DNA of 59,934 nucleotides from Pseudomonas sp. TH10. GTDB lineage: Bacteria; Pseudomonadota; Gammaproteobacteria; Pseudomonadales; Pseudomonadaceae. The notes below the pieces were generated by a model. It was not told the origin of the DNA and did not search any database. It was given only the letters and a program-made list of their open reading frames with translations. The stretch covers positions 1 through 59,934 of the forward strand of contig NZ_JAEKEG010000069.1 in the NCBI RefSeq assembly GCF_016651255.1, read 5' to 3'. This document shows positions 9,420 to 16,888 of the stretch, piece after piece (position 1 is the first letter of the stretch; each line of letters begins with the position of its first letter). The position numbers and the translations under genes were made by a program.

Positions 9420-9861
9420 TTGGCCGGATAGTCCGCCACCACCACGTCAGCGCCAGCCTTGTTCAGGCCGATCACCTGATAGGCGTCGCTCATGCCGTCC
9501 ATTTCCATTCCGGGCGAACCCATGGGCATGCCGGGGCGGCCACGCCCAGCAAATCGTCGCGCTTGCTCAAGGCCAGCACCTGATCGGCGGGAACGTGGCC
9601 TTCGACAAATTTGCCATTGATCAGGCCGGTGTGGCAGGACGCCAGGCGCGGCGGTACGCCATGTTGTTGCTTGAAGCTGCTCATGTCGGCTTCGACGTGG
9701 TCTTCGACTTTGAAACCGTTGGCTTCGAGGTGGCTGATCCACTTTTTGCAGCAACCGCAATTGGCATCGCGGTGGACTTCGATGGGGATCAGGTCGGCCG
9801 CTTGAGCCAGGGAGGAGATGAACAGGGCGCTCAGGGCGACCAGACGCAAATGGATTCGCAT
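9416..9861 (-). CDS. CopG-like DUF411 metal-binding protein, one-base deletion near 9533-9536
   Basis: Exported DUF411 protein of about 148 residues. A signal peptide (MRIHLRLVALSALFISSLAQA) precedes EVHRDANCGCCKKW, the CxCC site that binds copper in CopG proteins of resistance operons. The frame then runs to LSKRDDLLGVAA and continues one base off as PGMPMGSPGMEMDGM, the family's conserved C-terminal motif. Adding one C to the four-C run at 9533-9536 restores GVAAPGMPMGSPGMEM. I start at 9861 because the signal peptide begins there. It is coupled to the YqaA-like gene by a GTGA overlap. Likely role: periplasmic copper handling. Confidence 0.83.
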
Positions 9862-10057
9862 GGGGAGTCTCGTCTCGAATTGCGGCCGGAAACGTGCATT
9901 TTGACCTTTTTCGACGGCCAGGCCTTCAAGGAGTGTTTCCAAGTACTACAAAAATGCGCAGGAAGGATCAAGGCGGATCCATCCTGAGGCAAAGCTTGGG
10001 GTGCAACTGCACCGCAAACCATCGGTGCCGGCTGGAATCGAGTCCTGTAACATGATG

Positions 10058-10087
10058 AGCCGCCTGCGCCCCGACAGGCAGGCGGCT
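10058..10087 (+). other. Perfect 10-bp hairpin upstream of a small membrane protein gene
   Basis: AGCCGCCTGC at 10058-10067 pairs fully with GCAGGCGGCT at 10078-10087 around a 10-base loop, followed by ATATTTTC. It looks like a rho-independent terminator for a rightward transcript, yet no rightward gene precedes it. It sits 25 bases before the start codon at 10113, so it could instead be a leader attenuator or a terminator for a small RNA. Confidence 0.6.
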
Positions 10088-10112
10088 ATATTTTCACGTT
10101 CAGGAATGACCC

Positions 10113-10301
10113 ATGACCCAGTCACAACGTTTGAAGTATTCGATTTTGATCTCGCTGGTAGTGCTGGCGATCATGTTTGGCTTGTCTTATCTGCAGAACA
10201 CCGGCGTCATCGGCGAAAAAACCTTCCAGTACATCGCCATTGGCGTGGCGGTGCTGGTGGTCGTGATCAACGGCGTCATGCGCCGCAAGGTCAAGCCCTG
10301 A
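10113..10301 (+). CDS. Small two-helix membrane protein
   Basis: Protein of 62 residues, not recognised as a named family. Two hydrophobic segments are visible: SILISLVVLAIMFGLSYLQ (about 10-28) and FQYIAIGVAVLVVVINGVM (about 38-56). A basic tail (RRKVKP) predicts both ends in the cytoplasm. The ATG at 10113 has CAGGAA 9 bases upstream. It stands alone between divergent and convergent neighbours, preceded by a strong hairpin. Function unknown. Confidence 0.75.
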   Translation: MTQSQRLKYSILISLVVLAIMFGLSYLQNTGVIGEKTFQYIAIGVAVLVVVINGVMRRKVKP

Positions 10302-10319
10302 ACGACGCACACTGGATGA

Positions 10320-10691
10320 TTATTCGCCGTGCAATGCGGCGAATGCCTGGGGATTGAGGCTGTAGCTCTTGTCCGGGTTGAGGCTGATCACCCCTTCGCT
10401 GCACAAGCGTTTCAACACTTCGCGCACGCTGAGAAAGGACAGGGGGATATCCAGGTCCAGCAGTTGGCTGTGCACCCCGCGCACGCCCAGCGAACGCTCC
10501 TGTTCGGCGGCGCTCAACAGGGCGTCGATGACTTTGAGGCGGATCAGGCTGGTGCGCAGGCCGAAGCTCTTGAGCAGGACCCTGATGCGTTCGTTGCCAT
10601 GGCGATCGGTACGTTGATCGAAAACGCCGGCACCAATGGATGTTCCCATTGGCGCAATGCTACCGTCCGTTGGCAGTTGCGAGTTGTACAT
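10320..10691 (-). CDS. Fur-like winged-helix protein (PA2384-like)
   Basis: Protein of 123 residues whose core matches the Fur DNA-binding domain: LLKSFGLRTSLIRLKVIDALLSA, a recognition region VHSQLLDLDIPLSFLSVREVLKRL, then the wing SEGVISLNPDKSYSL. It ends where the Fur dimerisation and metal-binding half would begin, so it lacks the His/Cys metal sites. I chose the ATG at 10691 because AAGGAG lies 7 bases upstream; a longer frame has no such site. It is divergent from pvdQ. The pairing of a Fur-like protein with pvdQ recalls PA2384-PA2385 in P. aeruginosa, which supports an iron-related regulatory role. Confidence 0.83.
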   Translation of the reverse strand: MYNSQLPTDGSIAPMGTSIGAGVFDQRTDRHGNERIRVLLKSFGLRTSLIRLKVIDALLSAAEQERSLGVRGVHSQLLDLDIPLSFLSVREVLKRLCSEGVISLNPDKSYSLNPQAFAALHGE

Positions 10692-10848
10692 GCAAAAACT
10701 CCTTTTCCGAGCTTTGTCCGGTAAATGATGGGTGCTCTCATTTAATAAGACGGATGAGAGGGGCAAATCATGAAGGCTCAAATGTAGAAATTTTGTCGAC
10801 GCCATGTCGGCAAGGTGTGAGCGGCCTTGCAGACCGTGTTGCAGGCGC

Positions 10849-10872
10849 TAAATTTTTGCCCGGGATTTTCGT
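10849..10872 (+). promoter_or_regulatory. PvdS-type iron-starvation box for pvdQ
   Basis: TAAAT at 10849-10853 is followed after exactly 16 bases by CGT at 10870-10872. This is the consensus TAAAT-N16-CGT recognised by the sigma factor PvdS. It lies 62 bases upstream of the pvdQ start codon and points towards it. Confidence 0.85.
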
Positions 10873-10934
10873 TCTTGGGGAAGGCCAGTCGCGTACGTAC
10901 AGCCAATGACTGGCATTTTCGATCAGGAGCGAGC

Positions 10935-13283
10935 GTGATTATTTCCAGGCAGTTGACCCGATTGAGCCTTGCGGGTGTATTGGCAGCGGTGAACGTTGCG
11001 GCAAGCGCGCAGCCGACCGAGGCCTTTGCAGATATCCGGCGTACCAGTTTTGGCGTACCGCACATCCGCGCCGACAACGAGCGCGGCCTGGGCTACGGGA
11101 TCGGTTACGCCTATGCGCAAGATAATCTGTGCTTGCTGGCGAACGAGATTGTCACGGTCAATGGCGAGCGCTCGCGCTACTTCGGTCCGACCCAGTTGAC
11201 CGTGGAAGAGCGGGAGAACCAGGTCAGCGACGTGTTTTTCACCTGGCTCAACACGCCCCAGGCGGTTGCCGCATTCTGGCAGGCGCAAACGCCCCCGGTG
11301 CGCGACCTGATGGAAGGTTATGTGGCGGGTTTCAATCGCTCCCTGAAAGAAAACCGGGCCAAGGGCCTGCCCCCGCAGTGCCAGGGCGAATGGGTGCGCG
11401 ACATCACCGCGCAGGATCTGGTCAAGCTGACCCGGCGCTTGCTGGTCGAGGGAGGGGTCGGTCAGTTTGCCGAAGCACTGGCGGGTGCCTCGCCGCCCCA
11501 GGCAGGCGCTGCACAGGCCGGTCCGCCGGCTTCGTTCCAGGTGGCGTCCACGCGCCAGCAACGCTTTGCCCTGGATCGCGGCAGCAATGCGGTGGCCGTG
11601 GGCAGCGAGCGCTCGTTCAATGGCCGTGGCATGTTGTTGGCAAACCCGCACTTTCCGTGGGTGGGCGGTATGCGTTTCTATCAGATGCATCTGACCATTC
11701 CCGGCAAACTCGACGTCATGGGCGCCGCCTTGCCTGGCCTGCCAATGATCAATATCGGTTTCAACCAGCATGTCGCCTGGACTCACACCGTCGATTCGTC
11801 GAAGCACTTCACGTTGTATCGCTTGCAGCTTGATCCGAAGGATCCGACGCATTACCTGCTTGACGGCAAATCGTTGCCGATGAGCAAGCAGACCGTGATG
11901 GTAAAGGCAAAAACTGCGGACGGTCAGGTGCAGCCGATGACACGCGAAGTCTACAGCTCGCGATTCGGCCCCGTGGTGCAATGGCCCGGCAAGCTGGACT
12001 GGGATTCGCAGTTCGCCTACAGCCTGCGCGATGCCAATCTGGAAAACGATCGGGTGCTACAGCAGTGGTACTCGATGAACCGCGCAACCAGCCTTGGCCA
12101 GTTGCAAGCGTCGGTGCACAAGATCCAGGGTATCCCCTGGGTCAACACCCTGGCCGCCGATGATCAGGGCCAGACGCTCTACATGAACCTTTCGGTCGTG
12201 CCCAACGTGAATGCCGCGAAACTGGCGGCGTGCAGCGACCCGCGCGCCGGCCTGCAGATGATCGTGCTCGATGGTTCTCGCAGCGAATGCGCGTGGGACG
12301 TCGATCCCCAGGCTGTGCAACCCGGTATTTATGCCGCTGCCGACTTACCGCAACTGCTGCGCAAGGACTTCGTGCAGCACTCCAACGACTCGGCGTGGAT
12401 GGTCAACCCTGCGCAACCGCTGACTGGATTCTCACCGTTGATCAGCCAGCAGGAGCAGCCGCTGGGGCTGCGTTCGCGCTTCGCGCTGCAGCGCCTGCAG
12501 GCCTTGGCAAAGGGGCGTATTGGCGCCGCCGACCTGCAACGCATGGTGCTGGATGATGAGGTCTACCTCGCTGGCCTGGTGATGCCGGATATGCTGCTGC
12601 TATGCGCTTCAGGCCAAGGGGCTGATGCGCAGCAACTCGCTGCGGTATGCAATAGCCTCAAAGCCTGGGACCGCAGGGCGAATCTGGACAGTGGTATCGG
12701 ATTTGTGCACTTCCAGAACATCATGCAGGCGCTGCAGGAGTCGCCTGATGCATGGCGTGTGGGTTTCGATCCACAAGACCCGCAGCACACGCCGCGCGGG
12801 CTGCGGGTGGATGAGCCGCAGGTTGCCGAAACGATTCGTGGAGCAATGTTGGCGTCGTTGGAGAAGGCGGCCAAAATGGGCTTGAACGAGCACAGTCGCT
12901 GGGGCGACATCCAGGTGGCCAGCAGTGGCGGGCAGCAAACGCCGATCCATGGCGGGCCAGGCACCTTGGGTGTGTACAACGCGATACAGAGCGTGCCCAG
13001 GAGTGACGGCCGGCTCGAGGTGGTCAGCGGCACCAGTTACCTGCAGGTGGTGACCTTCGATGAAAAGGGGCCACACGCCCAGGGGCTGCTGGCGTTTTCG
13101 CTGTCGAGCGATCCCCAGTCAAAGCATTCGCGGGATCAGACCGAGGCGTTTTCCCGGAAGAAGCTCAGCGTCTTGCCGTTTACCCAACAGCAGATCGAGG
13201 CAGATCCGCAGTACCGGGTCGAGCGGATCAGCGAGGGGATGGCCGCTAGGCGCGACCCTGCGAGAGCAAGTCTTTGCACATGA
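10935..13283 (+). CDS. pvdQ: Acyl-homoserine-lactone acylase / pyoverdine maturation acylase PvdQ
   Basis: Ntn-hydrolase of 782 residues that removes the fatty-acid tail from the pyoverdine precursor in the periplasm and can also cleave long-chain AHLs. The GTG start at 10935 has AGGAG upstream and opens a signal peptide (MIISRQLTRLSLAGVLAAVNVAASA). The alpha chain matches PvdQ from ADIRRTSFGVPHIRADNERGLGYG. The autoprocessing site is RGSNAVAVGSE, placing the beta-chain nucleophile at Ser217, the same number as in P. aeruginosa PvdQ. HFPWVGGMRFYQMHLTIPG, NSNDSAW-like SNDSAW and VSGTSYLQVVTF are further hallmarks. The C-terminus is slightly extended. An exact PvdS box upstream supports iron-starvation control. 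Confidence 0.95.
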   Translation: MIISRQLTRLSLAGVLAAVNVAASAQPTEAFADIRRTSFGVPHIRADNERGLGYGIGYAYAQDNLCLLANEIVTVNGERSRYFGPTQLTVEERENQVSDVFFTWLNTPQAVAAFWQAQTPPVRDLMEGYVAGFNRSLKENRAKGLPPQCQGEWVRDITAQDLVKLTRRLLVEGGVGQFAEALAGASPPQAGAAQAGPPASFQVASTRQQRFALDRGSNAVAVGSERSFNGRGMLLANPHFPWVGGMRFYQMHLTIPGKLDVMGAALPGLPMINIGFNQHVAWTHTVDSSKHFTLYRLQLDPKDPTHYLLDGKSLPMSKQTVMVKAKTADGQVQPMTREVYSSRFGPVVQWPGKLDWDSQFAYSLRDANLENDRVLQQWYSMNRATSLGQLQASVHKIQGIPWVNTLAADDQGQTLYMNLSVVPNVNAAKLAACSDPRAGLQMIVLDGSRSECAWDVDPQAVQPGIYAAADLPQLLRKDFVQHSNDSAWMVNPAQPLTGFSPLISQQEQPLGLRSRFALQRLQALAKGRIGAADLQRMVLDDEVYLAGLVMPDMLLLCASGQGADAQQLAAVCNSLKAWDRRANLDSGIGFVHFQNIMQALQESPDAWRVGFDPQDPQHTPRGLRVDEPQVAETIRGAMLASLEKAAKMGLNEHSRWGDIQVASSGGQQTPIHGGPGTLGVYNAIQSVPRSDGRLEVVSGTSYLQVVTFDEKGPHAQGLLAFSLSSDPQSKHSRDQTEAFSRKKLSVLPFTQQQIEADPQYRVERISEGMAARRDPARASLCT

Positions 13284-13312
13284 GCCTGTGATAACAACTT
13301 TGTGGGCGAGTA

Positions 13313-14316
13313 TCAGATTTTTGGGGCCTGTTGCGGCATGGCGTTGAGCACCGGGTTACCATCCTTGTTGCGGGTCACGTACACCGGCAGCACCTTGGGC
13401 AGCGAGGCCACCAAAGAATTGAGCTCCTTGATGTTGTAGATTCCGCCGATCCGCAGCGCACCGGTGTTGTGGTCGGCGACCGCCAGGGGTTTGCTTAGAT
13501 AGCGGTTGATCAGGGGCAGGGCGTTGCTCAGCGTCAGGTCATCGAGTACCAGCTTGCCGCTGCGCCAGGCCAGCGAATTGTCGTTGTCGTAGGTCTGGCT
13601 GATGCGCGCAGTGTAGTCTCCGCGACCATAGCTGGCCTGCATGGCAGGACCCAGGCGCAGGCCATCACCTGGAAGGTCATCGTTACTGCTGACCAGCACC
13701 GAACCCTCGATCAGGTTGACCCGTACCTGATCCTCATACATCCAGACATTGAATTGAGTCCCGGTGACCCGAATCCGGCCGTCAGCGGCCTTCACGATGA
13801 ACGGGTGGCTCGTGTCGTGGCTGACTTTGAAAAAGGCTTCACCCTTGTTCAAGGTAACGCGGCGCTGATCCTTGTAGTTGGTAAACGTCAGGTTACTGCC
13901 CAGGTTCAGCTCGACTTCGCTGCCATCACTGAGGGTCACATGGCGCACCGTATCGCCCGCTTCAATGTGCTCGTAGGCATTGGGCAGCCAACCCAGGTTC
14001 CAGCCGCTGTAGGCGGCCAGCGGTAGCGCCAGCCCACAGACCGCGGCTGCAATACCGAAGGTTCGCCAAGGGGAGGCAGGCTTGAAGGGAGGACGGCCGC
14101 ACCTTCGGTGGCCGGACGCGGCAGGTCGCCAGCGACTTCCCAGATCTCCAGCATCGCTTCGTACTCAAATGCGTGCAGCGGATGAGCATCCAGCCACTGC
14201 TCAAACGCCAGGCGCTCTTGCGCGGTGCAGTCGATGGCATGCAGACGCATGCACCAATGCGCAGCGGCATCGGTAATGGCGTCATATTCGGCTTCCGAGA
14301 GAGTGTCTTGGGTCAT
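13313..14316 (-). CDS. Orphan FecR-type anti-sigma/transmembrane regulator, one-base deletion near 14092-14100
   Basis: FecR-family regulator of about 334 residues after frame repair. The N-terminal DUF4880 region includes AAHWCMRLHA and FEQWLDAHPLHAFEYEAM. The single membrane helix (GIAAAVCGLALPLAAY) is found only in the second frame. The periplasmic FecR domain carries VTLSDGSEVELNLGSNLTF, TLNKGEAFFKVSHD and NLIEGSVLVSS, and a STN-like end follows. The first frame breaks at about GAAVLPS; adding one base near 14092-14100 joins it to RPPFKPASPWRTFGIAA. I start at 14316, where GGACGAG precedes the ATG. Such proteins normally sit beside an ECF sigma gene and a transducing TonB receptor; neither is adjacent, so it is an orphan near pvdQ. 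Confidence 0.85.
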
Positions 14317-14598
14317 TGACTCGTCCTGATTTCGCACATTCTAACCTTGAGGGGAAGTTGCCGAGAACATCCGTCATGGCAATTACCCATCAAACAGCAA
14401 TGTTTTTCATTTAAACCTGCCGTTCAAAGGGCCGCCTGGTAAATAGTTATCGCCAAATTTCCCGCCGGGTCGGTTACATTGATCCGGTTGAACGCCGCCC
14501 GGTCGAAAGATTGACAGGCCGTGCAGCTCACTTTGTTTAATCGGTTTGTTTGTCATTACACGCTGTTGTTCCCTCCAATAATTAATCTGGAGCTTCAG

Positions 14599-15648
14599 AT
14601 GTCTGCGCCACACGAACTTGCCACGCCCACGGCTTCGCAAAATCTGTCTTTTGATGAATTGACCCAGTTACTGGAAAAGATCTTCCTGCGCCATGGCACC
14701 AGCGCCGAAGTCGCCCGCACCCTGGCCCTCAACTGCGCGGGCGCCGAGCGAGACGGTGCCCACAGCCATGGCGTGTTCCGTATTCCCGGGTATGTATCGA
14801 CCCTGCAAAGTGGCTGGGTCAACGGCCAGGCCATCCCGCTGGTAGAAGACGTGGCCTCAGGCTTCGTCCGGGTCGATGCCGGCAACGGGTTTGCCCAGCC
14901 TGCGCTGGCGGCAGCGCGCGCTTTGCTGGTGGAGAAGGCTCGCAGTGCGGGCATCGCAGTGCTGGCAATCCGCAACTCCCATCACTTCGCCGCGTTGTGG
15001 CCCGATGTTGAACCCTTTGCCTACGAAGGGCTGGTGGCTTTGAGCGTGGTCAACAGCATGACCTGCGTGGTGCCGCACGGTGCCGACCGGCCGCTGTTTG
15101 GCACTAACCCGATTGCCTTTGCCGCACCACGCGCCGACGGCGATCCCATCGTCTTTGATCTGGCCACCAGCGCGATTGCCCATGGCGACGTACAGATCGC
15201 CGCGCGCAAGGGCGAGCGTCTGCCAGCGGGCATGGGCGTCGACAGCCTTGGCCAGCCGACCCAGGACCCAAAGGCCATCCTTGAGGGCGGCGCTTTGCTG
15301 CCGTTTGGCGGGCACAAGGGCTCAGCACTGTCGATGATGGTGGAGTTGCTGGCGGCAGCGTTGACAGGTGGGAATTTTTCTTTCGAGTTCGACTGGTCCA
15401 ACCACCCGGGAGCCAAGACCCCGTGGACCGGACAGTTGCTGATTGTGATCGACCCGAGCAAGGCCGCCGGGCAGAGTTTTGCCGAGCGCAGCCAGGAGCT
15501 GGTGCGGCAGATGCATGGTGCAGGGCTTAAACGTTTGCCGGGGGACCGCCGTCATCAACAACGGACCAAGTCAGCGGCTGGAGGTATCGAGCTGGATGCG
15601 CAGACCTTGGACAATCTGCGGGCGCTTGCGGGGGCTAGACCTGCCTGA
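14599..15648 (+). CDS. dpkA: Delta1-piperideine-2-carboxylate / pyrroline-2-carboxylate reductase (Ldh2 family)
   Basis: NADPH-dependent reductase of 349 residues from the malate/L-lactate dehydrogenase-2 fold. It reduces the cyclic imine of D-lysine breakdown to L-pipecolate (and the proline analogue). Hallmarks are HSHGVFRIPGYVSTLQSG (His/Tyr region), NSHHFAALWPDVEPFA, VPHGADRPLFGTNPIAFAAP and FGGHKGSALSMMVELLA, all matching P. syringae DpkA as I recall it. I chose the ATG at 14599 because TGGAG lies 6 bases upstream; the open frame upstream of it is not coding-like. The C-terminal 30 residues (RHQQRTKSAAGG) are a little divergent but in frame. No lysine or proline genes are adjacent. Confidence 0.9.
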   Translation: MSAPHELATPTASQNLSFDELTQLLEKIFLRHGTSAEVARTLALNCAGAERDGAHSHGVFRIPGYVSTLQSGWVNGQAIPLVEDVASGFVRVDAGNGFAQPALAAARALLVEKARSAGIAVLAIRNSHHFAALWPDVEPFAYEGLVALSVVNSMTCVVPHGADRPLFGTNPIAFAAPRADGDPIVFDLATSAIAHGDVQIAARKGERLPAGMGVDSLGQPTQDPKAILEGGALLPFGGHKGSALSMMVELLAAALTGGNFSFEFDWSNHPGAKTPWTGQLLIVIDPSKAAGQSFAERSQELVRQMHGAGLKRLPGDRRHQQRTKSAAGGIELDAQTLDNLRALAGARPA

Positions 15649-15658
15649 GGCTGAAACG

Positions 15659-15689
15659 CCGAAGCAGCTGGCAACGCCAGCCGCTTCGG
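15659..15689. terminator. Hairpin between convergent dpkA and DUF883 genes
   Basis: CCGAAGC-AGCTGGC and GCCAGC-CGCTTCGG pair across a three-base loop with one mismatch or bulge. It begins 11 bases after the dpkA stop. The T-run is weak on both sides, so it may be a bidirectional or REP-like transcript end rather than a canonical intrinsic terminator. Confidence 0.55.
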
Positions 15690-15703
15690 AGGTTGCGGTT
15701 GTA

Positions 15704-16021
15704 TCAGCGGCGGCCGAGCAACAACCCCACCACCAGACCAAAACCGGCGGAAATAGCCACGGTCTGCCATGGATGGCCGCCGATGTAGCTCTCGGTGGCC
15801 TCGACTGCAGGTTTGGTGCGTTCGCGTACGTTCGACACCGATTCCAGGGCTTGCTCCAACTTCAGGGCTATTTGCCCGCGCAGGGTTTCCGCTTCCTCGC
15901 CAACCAGTGAGGCACTGTTCTTCAGCAGTTTGTCGGATTCTTCGATCAATGCCTGAAGCTCGCTGAAGGCTTGATCCTTGATTTGATCCTGGGCGGCTTG
16001 CACGGCGGATTTCCGGGCCAT
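15704..16021 (-). CDS. ElaB/YqjD-like DUF883 membrane-anchored protein
   Basis: Protein of 105 residues with a long amphipathic, coiled-coil-prone N-terminal part (about 5-70, e.g. FSELQALIEESDKLLKNSAS). The family's C-terminal signature is VEATESYIGGHPWQTVAISAGFGLVVGLLLGRR-like, ending in a Gly-rich helix and GRR. Relatives in E. coli anchor to the inner membrane in stationary phase and bind ribosomes. The ATG at 16021 has AAGGAG nine bases upstream; a 22-codon longer frame lacks this. It converges on dpkA. Confidence 0.85.
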   Translation of the reverse strand: MARKSAVQAAQDQIKDQAFSELQALIEESDKLLKNSASLVGEEAETLRGQIALKLEQALESVSNVRERTKPAVEATESYIGGHPWQTVAISAGFGLVVGLLLGRR

Positions 16022-16175
16022 TGGGTGACTCCTTGCAGTTGAATGGACAGTGATCAATGGAGTGTGGCGCATCGCGAAAAGTTGCACTGAATTTAGGTCA
16101 GAAAGAAAAACCTGCGCGGGAGATTTCTGTCGAGCGTGTAAGATGTCGCCATTTTACGCAGCAGGATAATTCCCC

Positions 16176-16430
16176 ATGAGTTTCAATCTGGCCGACAAAT
16201 CCCTCGCAGAGCGCGCCGCTCTGGAAGACGAGAAATCCCGTCTGTTCGAACTCTGGCAGAACAATCTGGGCAAAGCCAAAGGTGAAGCTGCGCGGTTGTT
16301 CGGCGAGCGCGCCAAGCGCAAAGGCAAATGGGCGGAATGGGTTCGCGCGGAGCTGGATACCATGTCACCGCCTGAGTTCGCCAACATGGTGCGCAGTGAA
16401 GTCAACCGCTTGATGGCCGCGAGCAAGTAA
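16176..16430 (+). CDS. Conserved small basic protein
   Basis: Soluble protein of 84 residues rich in Lys, Arg, Glu and Ala with a helical pattern. It begins MSFNLADKSLAERAALEDEK and continues through GERAKRKGKWAEWVRAELD to a helical end. No catalytic motif or membrane segment is seen. An AGGATAA site lies upstream of the ATG at 16176. I recognise it only as a type of conserved hypothetical common in pseudomonads. It stands alone between the DUF883 gene (divergent) and the KaiC/regulator pair (convergent). Confidence 0.7.
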   Translation: MSFNLADKSLAERAALEDEKSRLFELWQNNLGKAKGEAARLFGERAKRKGKWAEWVRAELDTMSPPEFANMVRSEVNRLMAASK

Positions 16431-16505
16431 CCAAGCGGGCTCCCTGGCGTCGCTGATCGCCGCGCACTTGGGCGGCTCTCATTGCCCTTGGGCGGTTGCG
16501 GGCTG

Positions 16506-16865
16506 CTACGACCCCAAGAGTTTTCTGACTTCGGCAATGATCAAGTCGATGTTGAATGGCTTCGCCAATACAGCATCAAACAAATCCGACCTGTGCATTC
16601 CGATATGTGCCTGAGCACCGCTCATCAGGATGATCGGCAACCGATCAGCGCAAGGAAGGCCCCGGACGGCTGTGGCGAATTCCAGGCCGTCCATGACCGG
16701 CATCATAAAGTCGGTGATGATCAGGGCAGGCTGTTCTCTACCAAGAACCTCGAGCCCTTTTCGACCATTGCTGGCCGTTACCACCATGAACCCCTCATCC
16801 TCAAGTGCGATGCTGAGAATGTCGGCGATCAAATACTCGTCGTCGACGACCAGGATGGTGGTCAT
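16506..16865 (-). CDS. Single-domain (CheY-like) response regulator
   Basis: Receiver-only protein of 119 residues. The acidic pocket D8/D9 (LVVDDEY), phospho-acceptor D52 (IITDFMMPVMDG), Ser in ILMSGAQ and Lys in AKPFNIDLII are all present. It has no output domain, so it must act by protein contact. It lies 23 bases downstream of the KaiC-like ATPase gene on the same strand, so the two form an operon. A partner histidine kinase is not in the window. Its likely job is to pass phosphate to, or read the state of, the KaiC-like protein, by analogy with KaiC-linked regulators; this is inference. Confidence 0.88.
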   Translation of the reverse strand: MTTILVVDDEYLIADILSIALEDEGFMVVTASNGRKGLEVLGREQPALIITDFMMPVMDGLEFATAVRGLPCADRLPIILMSGAQAHIGMHRSDLFDAVLAKPFNIDLIIAEVRKLLGS

Positions 16866-16888
16866 GTCAATTCAACCCGCTCATAAGC

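Noticed and set aside
14407..14556. Leftward 49-codon ORF with RPGG and LPGG repeats between the FecR and dpkA genes
   Set aside because: The nearest ribosome-like site is too far from the ATG and it overlaps the dpkA promoter region; not listed as a gene, though repeats make it worth a conservation check.
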